Below, in pieces: positions 23,990 to 36,647 of a stretch of DNA of 64,000 nt. The notes below the pieces were generated by a model. That model was given only the letters and a program-made list of their open reading frames with translations. It made no database searches and had not been told where the DNA came from. The translations under genes and the position numbers were made by a program. The number at the start of each line of letters is the position of its first letter. Within the stretch, counting starts at the first letter, position 1. The DNA lies in assembly GCA_028622995.1 (NCBI GenBank), contig JAJQJQ010000046.1, positions 496,001-560,000 of the forward strand, written 5' to 3'. Source of the stretch: Panagrolaimus kolymaensis. Lineage: Eukaryota; Nematoda; Chromadorea; Rhabditida; Panagrolaimidae.

Positions 23990-24544
23990 CGTTGCTAAAA
24001 ATGAATTACAATTTTTAATAAATTAAAAACTCCTCACGTTGGCGAATGTCAAAAAAAGAAATTTTATAAAAAAAAAAGGATTTGTGCAAAGTACCGTAAA
24101 ATAGTTCACGAAAGGAGTTATTATTGCATAACTGTCAACTGTAGCTCAGAACCGGTAAAGAAATGCATTAACAACGTACAAAAAAGAACGAGGAACGAGA
24201 ACAATGAAGTCGCAAAAAAAATTTCAAGGTCTTTTATAGCTTCTTTTTAGGACGGCAATCAAAAAAGCGTAGCGATAACAACGTATTTTTCTATTTTCAA
24301 ACAATAAAAAACGCCTATCATAAATGAGAGATGTTTACCCAAAATATGAGGGTTCACCTTTTATTTTTGTTTGTAGAAAAGTATTATTTGTTCGAGAGGC
24401 GTTTTTAACCTCAACTACATGGAAATATTGATTTTTATTACTTGTGTTTTTTCGTTTTATGTAATTAAATTGTGATTAATCTTTATTATTTTATGTAAAT
24501 AAATTTCATATTATGTTTCATTCATTTTTCTTATTGTGTTTTAC
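23990..24544. other. Intergenic region, no gene seen
   Basis: Promoter side of the secreted-protein gene. AT-rich and without protein-like ORFs. Confidence 0.4.
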
Positions 24545-24675
24545 AATTACTAACTTTTTCACTTATGACAATTAAACCATAATCTTCTGGCAAATTGGGT
24601 GGCTTTTCAGTTTTGAGGATTGCATCCTCTAGTTTATTAAATAATAATAGTTCATAAAAATTTTATAATTACCGT

Positions 24676-24855
24676 TAAAAACGAACGCGCATTGTATTAT
24701 AAAGAATTTGACGAAGCTTGAGAAGATGAAATTGGAAGAAAATAGAAATGCAATCCAAAGATTCTTTCATTTCATAGGCTTCCATGACGATATTTCTGAA
24801 GTCCGAAGGTTTATAAGTTGGATAAACTGATGGAATTTCAGGTTGAATAACGGCT
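24676..24855 (-). CDS. Isolated exon-like coding stretch, unknown
   Basis: On the minus strand an acceptor (tctgaatag) is followed by an open stretch reading AVIQPEIPSVYPTYKPSDFR, then NIVMEAYEMKESLDCISIFF and QFHLLKLRQILYNTMRVRF, ending at TAA. Codon composition looks protein-like. Just downstream, after tttaataaactag, a second stretch (24550-24638; DAILKTEKPPNLPEDYGLIV) is also open but does not join in frame through an obvious donor. No upstream exon with a start was found. It may be the remains or the 3' end of a small gene. Confidence 0.3.
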
Positions 24856-26928
24856 ATTCAGAAATTTGTTGAAATATTTAATCAAATTATCAAAACACAT
24901 TGCAGTTCAAACTTATGTGTAGCAAAAAATAGCTCAATCTTCCACAAATATTGTTCAACTTGATTTTCTTTTGCCGTATAAATTTGAATTTGCAGTCTTA
25001 TATTTATTTGGTAATATTTTTTCAAACCTCCATTACTTTTTTTTTGTTTTTACATAAGTTTTTTTTTTACATTTTTTATAAGTCATACATTCATGTTCAC
25101 TTTTATTTAAACAATCACACAAACAAAAGGATGGATGATACAATACTTGATGGTCCGTGAAACTTCTCAAACTTTTTAAACACATGCATAAAAAAATGGA
25201 CACCAAAAGCGCGAAAGAAAAATAAAAAACAAACGAAGAAGTCTTCTTTTTTTTGTTAGCAAACTTTGATTCATTGTCGCCGATAATGTTTTTTTTGTTT
25301 TGTTTTTAATTCATTCATTTTTTTTATTCAAAGTTTTGTTCAAATTTTTTTTTGTAAAATTGTTCACAACTTTTTCTTTACGAAAAAAATGCTTTAAAGA
25401 AAATGATGCATTTCCATTTTTTTGCTATCAAACTTCAAAGCTTCGGAAATACAGCAAAAGCTAAATTTCCCGATTATGGATTTTCCTCTCATTTTTTTTT
25501 GACAGTCCACATTTTTATTTTTTGACAAGTTTCAATTAACATTTTGTGTTTTTCTTTTCTAAACAAAAACTTTCCTTTTCGTCGAGATAGTTTCAAGCAG
25601 TCATTTTTTTCTTAGAAAAGAAATTTTTTTGCTCTCTTTTTTCTTGTAGACTTCCTTCTTTACATCAGCTAGCAGCTGAAACGAAAAATAAGAAAGAATG
25701 AAATAGTTATTAATTGATTTCGTTATGGTTTTGTTTTTTTTCAAGGAAAAGGTGTGATACATAATGTGTTTTGTTAATAAAATGAAATATTTTATTATTT
25801 TATTCAGAAGTATTTTTTTATCACGTGAGAATAAATTTATTTATTTTTTGCAGAAAATGTTACGGTTTTCTTCCTCTATCGAAAAGTTAATTATATTAAG
25901 CTTTTGAAAATAACTAATTTCTTTATTTGAAAATAAAACTAATATAATTTTAGAATAATCAAATTCAAAATGGAGCCAACCGTAGTAAACTTTAAAAATA
26001 CCCTTTTTTGTTAAAAAAAATTAGCTTTAAAATAACGCGTTCAGATTTTGACTTCTTGAATATCTATTTTTTTGATGGCAAGTTCTATCAAATCTAAATA
26101 CCATCCTATCACTCTAGTCAGATGATCACATTACTAATGGATATATTTTTTCTATAAAAACTAACACTTCATTTATCACCCATATTTTTTTTATGGAACG
26201 ATTTTTTTCTTCGTTGACCACCTTTCTTTTAGTTTTATTCCAAAAGTTTTTTGTTTTTGTTTTTATAAGTGCTGCCTTTCATCTCCAATTTAGTGGCAAT
26301 CTCAAAACTTAAACTCAAACTTCTTCCAATATTTTTTTTTCTTCCATTCCAACAACTGTCAATAAAACGAAGCCTTTTCTTTAATAAAAAAAATATATAT
26401 AAAAATGGATTTTCCCGTAAACAATCATTTTCTCTTTCAATTTTGTTTGCAAAAAAAATCAGCAGCATTCCAGAAAATAAGTTGATTTTGAGAGAATGAA
26501 AGAGTGACCATTAAATCCATCTATTTATCTGTCTATCTACTCTCGAATTGAAACAACTGCTCCATGTTTTGTGGTTTGTCGTCGTCTTTATCCATCCGCT
26601 TTTCACTCAGCCGCTGCCAAGTTTCAATTCAATACCTCTTTCAAAGTAGCAAGCAGCGGGCGTTAGTGGTCATTTGGCTTTTTGCTATTTTAAAAAGGGT
26701 TTTAAACTTTTTTTTGTTGTTGTTCGTGAAAAATAAAATAGTTTAAAACTTTTGCCAGCTAAAATAATTTTTTTTTGAAAAATGAGTGATAGAAATTATT
26801 TTCTGACGATAATATGTATTTAAAAAAATAGTTACAGACTTTCTGAATCTTTGTGTTTTTTTTTATATTTTGATATTTCTCTTTTATTTTTCTCTGTCGA
26901 AAAAAGCGTTATTTTCTTTTACTTTGTA

Positions 26929-26975
26929 GATAGTAATAATTTTCTGACAATTATTCTTCAAAAATCCTTACTTTC
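26929..26975 (+). repeat. 47-bp hairpin repeat, copy 1
   Basis: Arms GATAGTAA and TTACTTTC enclose 31 nt. One arm base is mismatched. Confidence 0.6.
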
Positions 26976-28256
26976 TTAATTAATTTTATAATAAAAAAGT
27001 TGCTTTTATCCTTGCACAAACGCAGTTGTATTGTTATTAAATTCGTTGAAATAATTATATTTTTGCAACAATAATGATGACCACCAACCAGAAATGTCGT
27101 CGTATGTAACAAAAAGTCATTGCTGCTGTTTCAAGTGTTCATCGTCGCTCTTATGTAATAAAAAAAAGTATGTATGGACTTTCAAATATCTCTGTCAATG
27201 ACGACAAAAGAGGAAGAAGCATTGCTATTCTTTTTATTTCTTCTTCATCCCATTTAAGAGTCGATTTCCCAAGTGGTTATGTTTTTTTTGGAGACTTGAT
27301 TTCATATACAATAGATATGTACGAAAAAAAGTTTTAAGTATCAGACGACAAATTTTTTTGTTATCTGAGAAGTTTGGTGTTGTTTTTAGGGAAAAAATTG
27401 TTTATCATAATTTTAAACTGGTTTAAATCTTTTTAAATTTTTTTTGAGTGTTTTCCTAATATCTGACAGTAATAACTTTTTAGCACTTTTTCCGCAATGC
27501 TTTGATAGTATCCTTCCTTTACAAAAACGCTTTCTAAAAATATTGTCAATTTTTGATTACTATAATTTCATCTTTTCTTTTCTCTTTTTGTGTTTCAGTT
27601 ACAAGGATAATAATTTAATTTATTTTTTTGTGTTTTACTTTCTTTCATATTGACAGTATCTTTATTAACACATTTATTGCATTATTTTGTTTATTTTCAT
27701 CATCGTTTTCAACTTTCCTAATTTCGTTGCTAAAAAACACAAATAATAAAAACCAAAAAGACTTGTTTTTTATGCAAAGAGTTTTAAGGTGATACTAATC
27801 TAATTAATTCGGTTAATTCCATACTTCCGATTACTTTTACATTTTTTTTTATTTATTCATTAAATAAAGGAAAGTAAGCATTTTTTTAGGAATTTATTGC
27901 TCACTTTTAATTACTTTCTTACTTCATCAAACGCTTTATTAACCTTTTTTTTCATTTCATGTGTTTTTTAATGTTTCAGAAAGATTAAAAATATAATAAT
28001 ATAAAGGGGAAGTGTTTGGAATTTTAATTTGCTCAACAATCAAAAAAAGGAAAATAAAAGAGGAAAAGTTTCATAAAGTTTTATGAGTCACATTTTTTAG
28101 ACGTTCTTAGAGTTTGAGGAGGTCCTCAATTAAAAATAAAATTTTAACTTTAAACCAAATTTAAAAATGAACTAAAAAGGTTGCTAAATTTTTTTATAAT
28201 TTTTGAGATAGTAACCGATTTTTAATAGTTATCGTGACATTTGTATTACTAATATC

Positions 28257-28303
28257 GATAGTAACTTTTATTTTACAATATTTGGCATTTCTTCGTTACT
28301 ATC
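28257..28303 (+). repeat. 47-bp hairpin repeat, copy 2
   Basis: Arms GATAGTAA and TTACTATC are perfect. A degenerate copy (28207-28256) abuts it head to tail. Confidence 0.7.
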
Positions 28304-29140
28304 TTTCGAACTTTGTAGCAAATTTTAGTTAATTCAGTAACTAAATAAATTTTTTTCCCCGTCAGCTATTAAATAATTTCGACATCAGAAGTTCGCTATG
28401 GATAGTTTTATCCTTTTTTGACTTTCATTTTTTTTTAGCACAAATCATAATTTATTCGATTTCACTTATCCTCCCAAATTTTTTTTTTTAATATCCTCGT
28501 TTAATATTTTTAGCCTAAACTCTTTTTAATGCTTAATTTAAATCCTTTTAAATCCCATTCAAAATTCATCATGTTCCAATTTTCTTTTTTATTGTTATGC
28601 AAAAAAACTTTTTATTTTAAAATGTTTTTGTCTGCATCAATTTTTTTTTAATGTCAAAACACGTCAAAAATCATACATATTTTTATTTTTATTTTTAAAC
28701 CGATTTGAAACATACCAACAAAAGAGAGAAAAAGAAAGTGAATTTTTTTTATGGGAAGTTAGAGATTGAGTGGGAGCCGGGAAAACTGGTCGACCTTTAA
28801 GGCGTCCACATTCTCGCATATTTCCTTTTTCTGGGCGATGATGATGAAAGGAAGGAATCAAAATCAAAAAAATATATGTATGTGTGTCCGTTTTCTTTTT
28901 TATTTTCTTGTCATCAGAATTTCGAGCAACTAACTTCAAGAAGAAAATAACTGGTTCGTCTTTTTTTAAATTATTTTTTTTCTTGATGTTATTTTTTTTT
29001 GATTGAAAAATGCGTGGAGAAAGTCAATTATTTTTATAAAGTCTTGAATGGAATTTAAATACAGAGTAATGACATTCTTGATTTTATTGCCTCATTTTAA
29101 TTGTTACCTTTAAAATCGCGTAAATTAAGTTTATTTGGAT

Positions 29141-29184
29141 GATAGTAACATATTTATGAAAATAATTCTCGAGTTCTTACTATC
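29141..29184 (+). repeat. 44-bp hairpin repeat, copy 3
   Basis: Arms GATAGTAA and TTACTATC are perfect and extend by ATG/CAT outside, giving ATGATAGTAA facing TTACTATCAT. The interior is 3 nt shorter than in most copies. Confidence 0.7.
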
Positions 29185-30928
29185 ATTCAAAAAAGATAGT
29201 AACCATTTTTTTTAAATAATTCTTTGATTTTTTTCGGTCTTTTTTGAATTGCTCTTTTAAAGCCGTGCACCAAAAATATTTGTCATTCCAGATCCCAACA
29301 TTTTTTTCAACTCGTTTAGTCTCCCAAAATAAATTTAATGCAACATTTTCTTAATTGCAATTTTCCTCCTATCTTATCTCTCTCACATCCTTCATTCATT
29401 CATTTATTTGCCCATAAAAAAATTCTTCTCTCACGTTCATGGATCGCAAATCATCCATCCATCCACCCATTTTTCTTGTTTTAGAAGAGTAAAAAATTTT
29501 TGTTTCCAGTTACCATAAATTTTTATTTTATTTTCAAAAATTAAAACAACGTCAAAATGCGTTTGTTTTGCATATTAATCACATTATCACTTTTTTTCCT
29601 TCTTTTTTGAACACATTGAAAACATGATTTCTTCCCCTCAAAAAATCTGGTTTTACATGGGATTTTTTAAATCAAATCAAAAAATAATGAAATGTTTTTT
29701 TTTGTTTTAAAAGATTTTATTCGTCCGTTATTGTTTTTAAACTCTTTAAAAAAATGCGAGTAATTTTTATTTTTGTGAAAAATATTGCACTTTTAAAAAA
29801 TGTTTTGAATTATTTTTCTTGAAAAAAAAAAGAAAAAATATTTTTGATCACGGGGATGTTTTTCTTGAATCATGGGAAAATGGAAAAGACTGAGTCGTCG
29901 TCCGAAATGGCGAGTAAAAAAATATGAGTAATACCGTTTTTCTTTCTTTCGTGTTTTTTTACGTTTTGTAATTTTTGATTTCTTCTTTTTCATAAGCTTT
30001 TCTGAGATTTTTTCTTGTTCGTAATAGTAACGTGTTTTTGAAATTTATTATCACAAAATAGTTGCTGCCAAAAAGACAGTAATGCTTTTATAAATGTTTT
30101 GTCAATTTTCGTTTACTTACATTTCGTTATTTCTTTGAATTATCCATTTTTGGTTAATTTGTTTGTTTATTTTTTTTTACAAATTCTTGAACACAATTTG
30201 GTCATCTTTTATACTTCGATAGAGTCTAACATGAGATCATTAGAACTCACTTATTTATATGAATGATAGTAATCATCTTTTGGAAAGTATTGTCAAAATC
30301 TGTGTCCTTGTGATAATAATACAATTTTACTGATTATTATTAAAATTTAATTACTTTTATTTAATTTTTTTCCTTATATGTTATGACCCGAATGCCGCCA
30401 CTATTGTTTGAAAAAGCCCGTTCGTTGAATTCTAATGTTTTTTTTTCTAACTCTTCAATATTCCTTCTTCGATTTTTTTTAATCCATAAAATCCATAACA
30501 ATAACTTTTTTTCTTCGAAAAAAAAGAAACCGTTCCAAACCCTTCTTTTTTTGCGTGTGTAATTGACACACAAATTTGAAAAGATTATATAGAATTTCCC
30601 AATGTTCGACCTTGGAGTTAAGCTTAAAATTGCCCGAACAGATTGACCTCATTTAAAATTTCTGTGGAAAAAAAAATTTTTTAAGGAAAAAAGAAGAAAA
30701 TCAAATGTGACTCAAAAAGTCAAAAGTTTGTTTTTCGCCTTTATTCCATGATTTTTTTTAACAAATATTTATTTTTGAAACGGAACTGTATGAATCATTT
30801 TTCGGAAAAAAAGGAGAGAAAATAAAGTTGAATGAAATTTTTAAAATAGCTTTATTTTTGAGTCGTTTAATTGTAAGTTTTTGTTAGCTAATAAAAATTA
30901 TTGGTTTACTGTTATTAATATTAAAAAT

Positions 30929-30976
30929 GACAGTAATTACTTTTCCTAAAATTAAGTTTAATTTTCGATTACTATC
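30929..30976 (+). repeat. 48-bp hairpin repeat, copy 4
   Basis: Arms GACAGTAA and TTACTATC; the C opposite A is the only mismatch in the 8-bp arms. Confidence 0.65.
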
Positions 30977-31533
30977 GCAGATAGCAATATAAACTACCGA
31001 AATATTGCTATTATTTTATTACTCTCGTGCTCACTTTTATTGAATCATCAGACCTAATTAAAAATAAAAGTCACCAACTTTACCTTTTCAAAGTTCAACA
31101 ACGGAAGTTTGAATTCTTTGCATATTTTTTCCTTTCTTTCTTTTTGGCTCCAAATTTGAGGCCGAAAAAAATAGAAACAAAAAGTAATTAAGCGCTTCCC
31201 TTTTTTCTTGCAAATAAATAAGAAACAATTAATGACTGATCAGTTAAATAATAAATTTCATGAGCAAAAAAAAGAAGAAGTAAAAGTAATTTTATAAGCG
31301 TGCTTTTATAATAAATGGCCTTCCCAATTTTTGGCAAATGGAAAAATTAAGTGTGAAAATAAATAAATAATGGCCCTCTGCCATAATCACATGAGATTCG
31401 ATAATGGAAATTTTTTTCAGACTATTTAATGAGTTTAAAAAAAGAGTGGTTATTGAGCAATTTTTTTTCCATGTGACGAAATATGTTATATTCTTGAGTT
31501 ACGGTACTTTTGTTCGTCACAATTCTATGAGAT

Positions 31534-31580
31534 GAGAGTAATCAAATTCTGAAAAATATTTTCAAATTTTTGTTACTCTC
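31534..31580 (+). repeat. 47-bp hairpin repeat, copy 5 (compensated arms)
   Basis: Arms GAGAGTAA and TTACTCTC. Both arms differ from the consensus at the same paired position and still pair. Confidence 0.75.
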
Positions 31581-32250
31581 TTTATTATTGTATAAAACTT
31601 ATTTTTAAAATTTTTCAAAAAATAAAAGCGATTTTTTTTCCTTCAATTAACCTTCTTCTACCTCCCACTTTTCCTTTTATTTATTTTTTTCAAGGCTATT
31701 CTGAAATCATTATTAACTCACTCAATTGCTTGCTGCTTTTATGACCTTTGCCACTTATTTTTTCGTTTCCACCAAATTTTAAACTCATAAAAACATAAGT
31801 TTCAAACCAATACAAAACAAAAAACCGCTTCTGTAAATTTATTGGTGTAAAACCACTCAGTTCCTCCTTCCTTCATCCGCAACAAAAACAAAAAAGGGAA
31901 AGCTTCTGTAAACGCTTCAAGAAGTTTTCAAAAAAAAAGTACACTCATTGGACCAGTTTTATTTTTTATTCTACTGAGGTTGTTGGTGTGTTTGCATTTA
32001 AAAAAGGCAAGAAAAAAAAGAAGTGATTTTATTTGAAAAAAGCAAGAAAGGTTTTTTTATTCGGGTTTGTTGATGTTGTTTGATTGCGCGCGAACGATAA
32101 CGCAAATTTTAATGTTTTTTTTCGAGGAAAATCGGTTGAATTTTGAATAAATTTTATTGTAAAATTTGAGTATATTTTTTAAATCGGACAAAAATTTTTG
32201 TTACATATTTTGGGTTTCAATGATTTTTAGTTAAAGTCAATTAATTATTG

Positions 32251-32297
32251 GAAAGTAACAAACTTGGAAAGAATATTGCCAAAGCTTGATTACTTTC
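32251..32297 (+). repeat. 47-bp hairpin repeat, copy 6 (compensated arms)
   Basis: Arms GAAAGTAA and TTACTTTC pair perfectly, again a paired change from the consensus. Interior contains TATTGCCAAA. Confidence 0.75.
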
Positions 32298-32609
32298 ATT
32301 TTTTCATAATCATCAAAAATTATTTTGGCATTGTTTTTATTATTTTTGCGTTGTTTTGAAATTAATCCAAAAAAGTCACTTTAAATAATAATAAAAATGG
32401 CATCAAAATGAAAAAAAGCGCCAAGATGTTATCCAAAATTTGTTTCATTTTTTTTCATTCATTCTTCTTTTTTTTTTGAAGGGCGAAAGAAAAACTTGAC
32501 TTTGATACTAATCATCTATTTTTTTTTTTTATGAATGACTAACTTCAAAGATTTAATTAGTAAAAAAGGCTTGTTTATTGATTGCTTTCTAAATTTCTAA
32601 AAAAAGTGG

Positions 32610-32657
32610 GATAGTAAGCAAATTTTTTAAAAGTATTGTTAAAATTTGGTTACTATC
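32610..32657 (+). repeat. 48-bp hairpin repeat, copy 7 (best stem)
   Basis: Arms GATAGTAA / TTACTATC extend inward through CAAATTTT / AAAATTTG with one mismatch, giving a ~17-bp stem and a 14-nt loop containing GTATTG. Confidence 0.8.
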
Positions 32658-33133
32658 ATTTACATTATTATTAACTTGGCAAATCCACAAAATTTTCTTT
32701 ATTATTCTTTCCTTCCTTATTATGTTTAATATTAATAAATTCTTCCACCATGGGCTTTCTATTATCTCTTTTTTCTCCATGGCTCATAATGAAACCCATT
32801 CAACCAAGCCTAAATGCAATAACAAAAAAACCAAAGCCTTTGGTTGGGTTCCTATTTTAAAAAATCTATGAAGGCGTCCATTTTTTATTATAGCATTTTT
32901 CTTTTCCTTTTTATTTAATCAAATTAACGCACAAATGTGTCTTCAACAAGTTATTCTTTCTTTCTTTTTTTTGTTTAGCATTATTTGTTTGAGGCTTTTT
33001 TATAAATACATTCATATCACTAATTCAAATGAGATGAGATATGTAAGAAAAAAAAGCAAAGCATTAGTTTTAATATTATTTTATTCGTTTCTTTAGTGAT
33101 TTATTTTTTTATTCCTATTTTAATAGTTGTAAT

Positions 33134-33180
33134 GATAGTAAATAACTTTTTAGAATTATTGTTAAGTTTTGGTTATTATC
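33134..33180 (+). repeat. 47-bp hairpin repeat, copy 8
   Basis: Arms GATAGTAA and TTATTATC; the change would give a G-T (G-U in RNA) pair. Interior has TATTGTTAAG. Confidence 0.7.
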
Positions 33181-34561
33181 AACGAGAATAACACGAATAT
33201 GATCGCCTTTTTTCTATTACTCCTATCATTTTTTTAATGAGATAAAAAATAACGTCTTTCGACAGCGTCAGTTTTAATTATAACCTTTTATTTCGTCATT
33301 AATCCATTTTAGGGAAACCCCAGACTCATGAAGACCAAAGGTTTCTCAGCCGCGCCGCACTTCAATTACATATTTGGTTTATTCTCTCTAAAGGAGTTAT
33401 GTAAAATACTTATCTATTTTCCCAAAAGGCGCTGTAAAAAAAGAAAGAAAAGATATTTTTATTTATTAAATAAATGTCTTTTTAACATGCGACAAAAAAT
33501 AAATGTCAAAGTGTAATATTTTTGACATTGACAAGAAGAAAGCAAAGAAAAAAGATATAGATTTTGTATTTATTTATTTTTCTTCTTATCTCCTCTTTCT
33601 TTCCTTATTCCATTTCTTGAACTCTGACTTTTGCTAAAAATAATTGCAAAAAAGGAATTTTTAAAGTTTTTTCTATTCTTAAAAATGCAAAGACTTATTT
33701 TATGGGATTTTGCAACAACAAAAAAAATTATCAATTGTTTCTTCTTCCATTTTTTCATTTTTTTTTTCAACCACATCCGTCATTTTTTTTATTCATTCAT
33801 AGTTGTTTGCATTTTTGGAAGCTTTTATCTGTTTTTTTTTCTTTTTTTATTCCTTTGCAGCCTTTTTTTTAGCTTGGAAAAAAGTGCCTTTTTCTATATA
33901 TTTTTTTCTTGTTGTTATTTTCATTTTGAGATTCTTTGATCCTTATTTTCTCAATTCGCAGAACTCTCCTTTCCCTACATTTCATGTTCCTTAATCTTTT
34001 TTATATTCTCTTTTTCTTGACGTTTGTGTATTTGATTCATCCTTTTTTTCCTTTTTTTTTCGAGCCATTCCCCGCCACCCTCAAAATTGCCCTCATTTGT
34101 TTTATTTATTTTTTATTTTGTCGAGATGCCTTTCTTTTGACGCGTGAGAATGTAAAACAAAACTTTTTTTTGTTTCTTTAAAAATAATTTTTTGATGGCT
34201 AATTTTAGCAAATTTCTTCGTCCAATATTTTTTTTTCAAAACTTCGATGCTTTTTCAATCGGTGCTTTCATTATTGATATTTTATTATTCTATTAAAATT
34301 GATAAATTTCAAAGTTAAACCCGTCTCCAAAAAAGCAGAAAACAGAAGTTTTAATTCAGAAAAAAAAAAGAATCAAAGAAAAAAATTGTTTCAAACTTTT
34401 GTGAAAATTAAATTTGCCAAAAAAAAATCAAAATCAATTTTGCGAACTTTTATTTATTATTTATTTAAATTTGGAGAAAGGCATTTGAAAGGAAATTAAT
34501 ATACTGTTGAGAAAAAAAAATTACAGTAGTGCCTTAAAAAATAAATAACAACAAAAAAATC

Positions 34562-36647
34562 ATGTCATCCAGTTGTTCGTCAATTGATTTGGGTATTGAT
34601 CCAGATTTTGAAGATTTGGTAAATATCTTTTTTTCCTAAATTTGCGACTTTGAAGAAAATTTTGTTATTGATTTTTTAGTTAACGGATTCTCTATTAAAT
34701 GATATCGAATTATTTGCTGAGCATTCAAATCGACTTCGGGTTTCACTTGATACAAATTCATATATTCCCGATGGAGAATCAAGATGCGTTATAGTTCATG
34801 CAGCTTTATCCATGGTTTCTCAATCGGTTCGAGATTTACTCGTTCGATATCCAATATTTAAAACTTCACAAGTTTTAATTCCCGCTAGTCAATTGGTTCA
34901 TTCTGTTAAAGGTTTGAATTTTTGTATTTTCGATATAACATAATTTAAACAATCCTTAAAACTATAATTCTATGAGACCATTCCATTCAAAACCATGCTT
35001 ATCAATTTTTTTTTGCAAATTAATTTTTTATTGCAAAAATTGTTTTATTTCTTGTTGACCTCAAAAAAGTTTGAAGTAAATTCTTCGATCCAAAAAAACT
35101 CGTAAATAAATTCCATTCCCCTTAAAATGGGTAATAAAAAAAACAGCTGATAGCGAACGGGCTTATTATTTTTTTATTTAACGTCTTTAAAATATGTACA
35201 TACTTTCACCGTGCCATGTATATTATCTAAAGAGTATTAAATACTTAATTTTAAAACGGAACATTTTTTTGGCAAAGTTCTTCATTGTTAAGAAACTTTT
35301 GGTGAAGAATGAAGTTGAAAAATATTATTTCAGAATTAAATTTTGATAGCAACGTTATTGATTCTGCAAGAACTTTACAATGCATTGAAAAGCTTGAAGC
35401 TGCCGTTGGACAAACTTTGAGACAATCCGTGTAAGTTATTTAATTTTGAGATGGTAAATAAAAAAAAGATATAAAAAATCCATTTAAATTTATATTTTTA
35501 ATTTGAGCAAATTTTTTAATTCTTATTAATAAAAAGTAGTTTTATTTTATTTGCTCGTATTCTTAATTCTTGTTAAATTTTTGCTTCTCTAATTTTTTTA
35601 TATCTGTAATTTTTTTTTCATTGCATCAAAGAACTGTGTTTTCAATGGTTTTTCTTTTTTCTCCTCTTTCTCGGTTGCTGGCTGCTGCATTCGTTAATTT
35701 TTATGCTTTACGCTTTTTATACTTTTCTCATTTTCACTGATTTTTTTCCTCGATGATGCATACTCATGAAAGTTTATATCACGAAAAAATTATATGTACA
35801 CATTTTATCTTATCAAATTCATTCAATTTTTTTCATTGCCACCTGATAATTGTTCCTCGCTGCCATATTTGGGACATTGACTTGCATGCTTTATTTTTTT
35901 TTTATCACATTTCTAAGAAGAGCGGAGTCAGTCATTCATTCATTCGTCTTCCGGATGTCGCTTGTTTTCGAGCACGCAACCAAGTAAAAGCAAGAAAGCA
36001 AAAGTTTTTTTATTTTTTTCTTTGCTTTGATTCCATAAAAAAAATTATTTTTGTACTGTTGTTTATTTTTTTTTCTTGGCGCCTTTGCTGCAACTTTATT
36101 ATTGATTAAAAAGCTAACGATGATGAGCAAAGTGAATGAAAAATCCCATCACCATGATTCCAACATTGATTTCCACCATGAAACCAAATTACCACCTGAT
36201 CATCCACTTTTTGTTGATCCAACAAAGAAATTAACTCGATTTGATTTAATTTTAATGAATAATTATAAATCTATTGAATCATATTCTTCTCCATATTCAT
36301 CGGATAAAGGAAACAGCAATTCTAACAATTCTTCATCCTCTGCGTATACATCCTCAAAATCTCTCAGTGAAAATGATAAACATCTTTCTTCATCGACGTC
36401 AATTTCAAATTCAACAAATATTCCTAATATTACCACAACTCGTTGCTCAACAAATTCCAACGATGATGAAGAAGATGATGATGAGCATTTAGAAGAGAAT
36501 ATATATTTAAGCTCGGATGAAGATTTACCATATCCTCGCCATTTTCATGGCTACAATACACATCAACATCCTCTAACAGTTTCAGTTGAAAGAAGTTTTA
36601 GTGATTTTGGAAGTTTATCCACCATTCCTGAAGTTCCAACTCCTAAT
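34562..36647 (+). CDS. F-BAR/RhoGAP-type protein (SPV-1/HMHA1/GMIP-like), 5' exons, split by insertion
   Basis: Exon 1 starts at ATG 34562 (MSSSCSSIDLGIDPDFEDL) and ends at 34618. Exon 2 (34680-34911) reads on in frame (LTDSLLNDIELFAEHSNRLR ... VLIPASQLVHSVK). Exon 3 (35334-35430) gives ELNFDSNVIDSARTLQCIEK. A further exon reads from ATG 36120 (MMSKVNEKSHHHDSN) through Ser-rich and acidic low complexity to EVPTPN at 36647, where a hAT element begins. I could not find the acceptor joining exon 3 to this last exon, so it may be an alternative first exon. The frame continues exactly at 56880. The predicted product is a cytoskeletal/membrane-curvature regulator of Rho. Confidence 0.6.
36640..36647 (+). 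repeat. 8-bp target site duplication, left copy (ctcctaat)
   Basis: It directly precedes CAGTGCTG, the left end of hAT copy 1. Its partner is not at the right end of copy 1 but at 56880-56887, after copy 2. Confidence 0.85.

Larger units (their letters stand above)
24860..34561. other. Long AT-rich region without coding exons, carrying hairpin repeats
   Basis: Nearly 10 kb of T- and A-rich sequence. All ORFs are short and dominated by Phe, Lys, Asn and Ile, as expected by chance. It contains most copies of the 44-48-bp hairpin repeat. It lies directly upstream of the F-BAR gene on the same strand, so it could be that gene's regulatory region or long first intron(s); no exon supports this yet. 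Confidence 0.5.

Noticed and set aside
26929..33180. Hairpin family as microRNA precursors or nematode 21U-RNA (Ruby motif) loci
   Set aside because: Stems of about 17 bp are too short for microRNA hairpins, and no CTGTTTCA-type motif lies at the expected distance.
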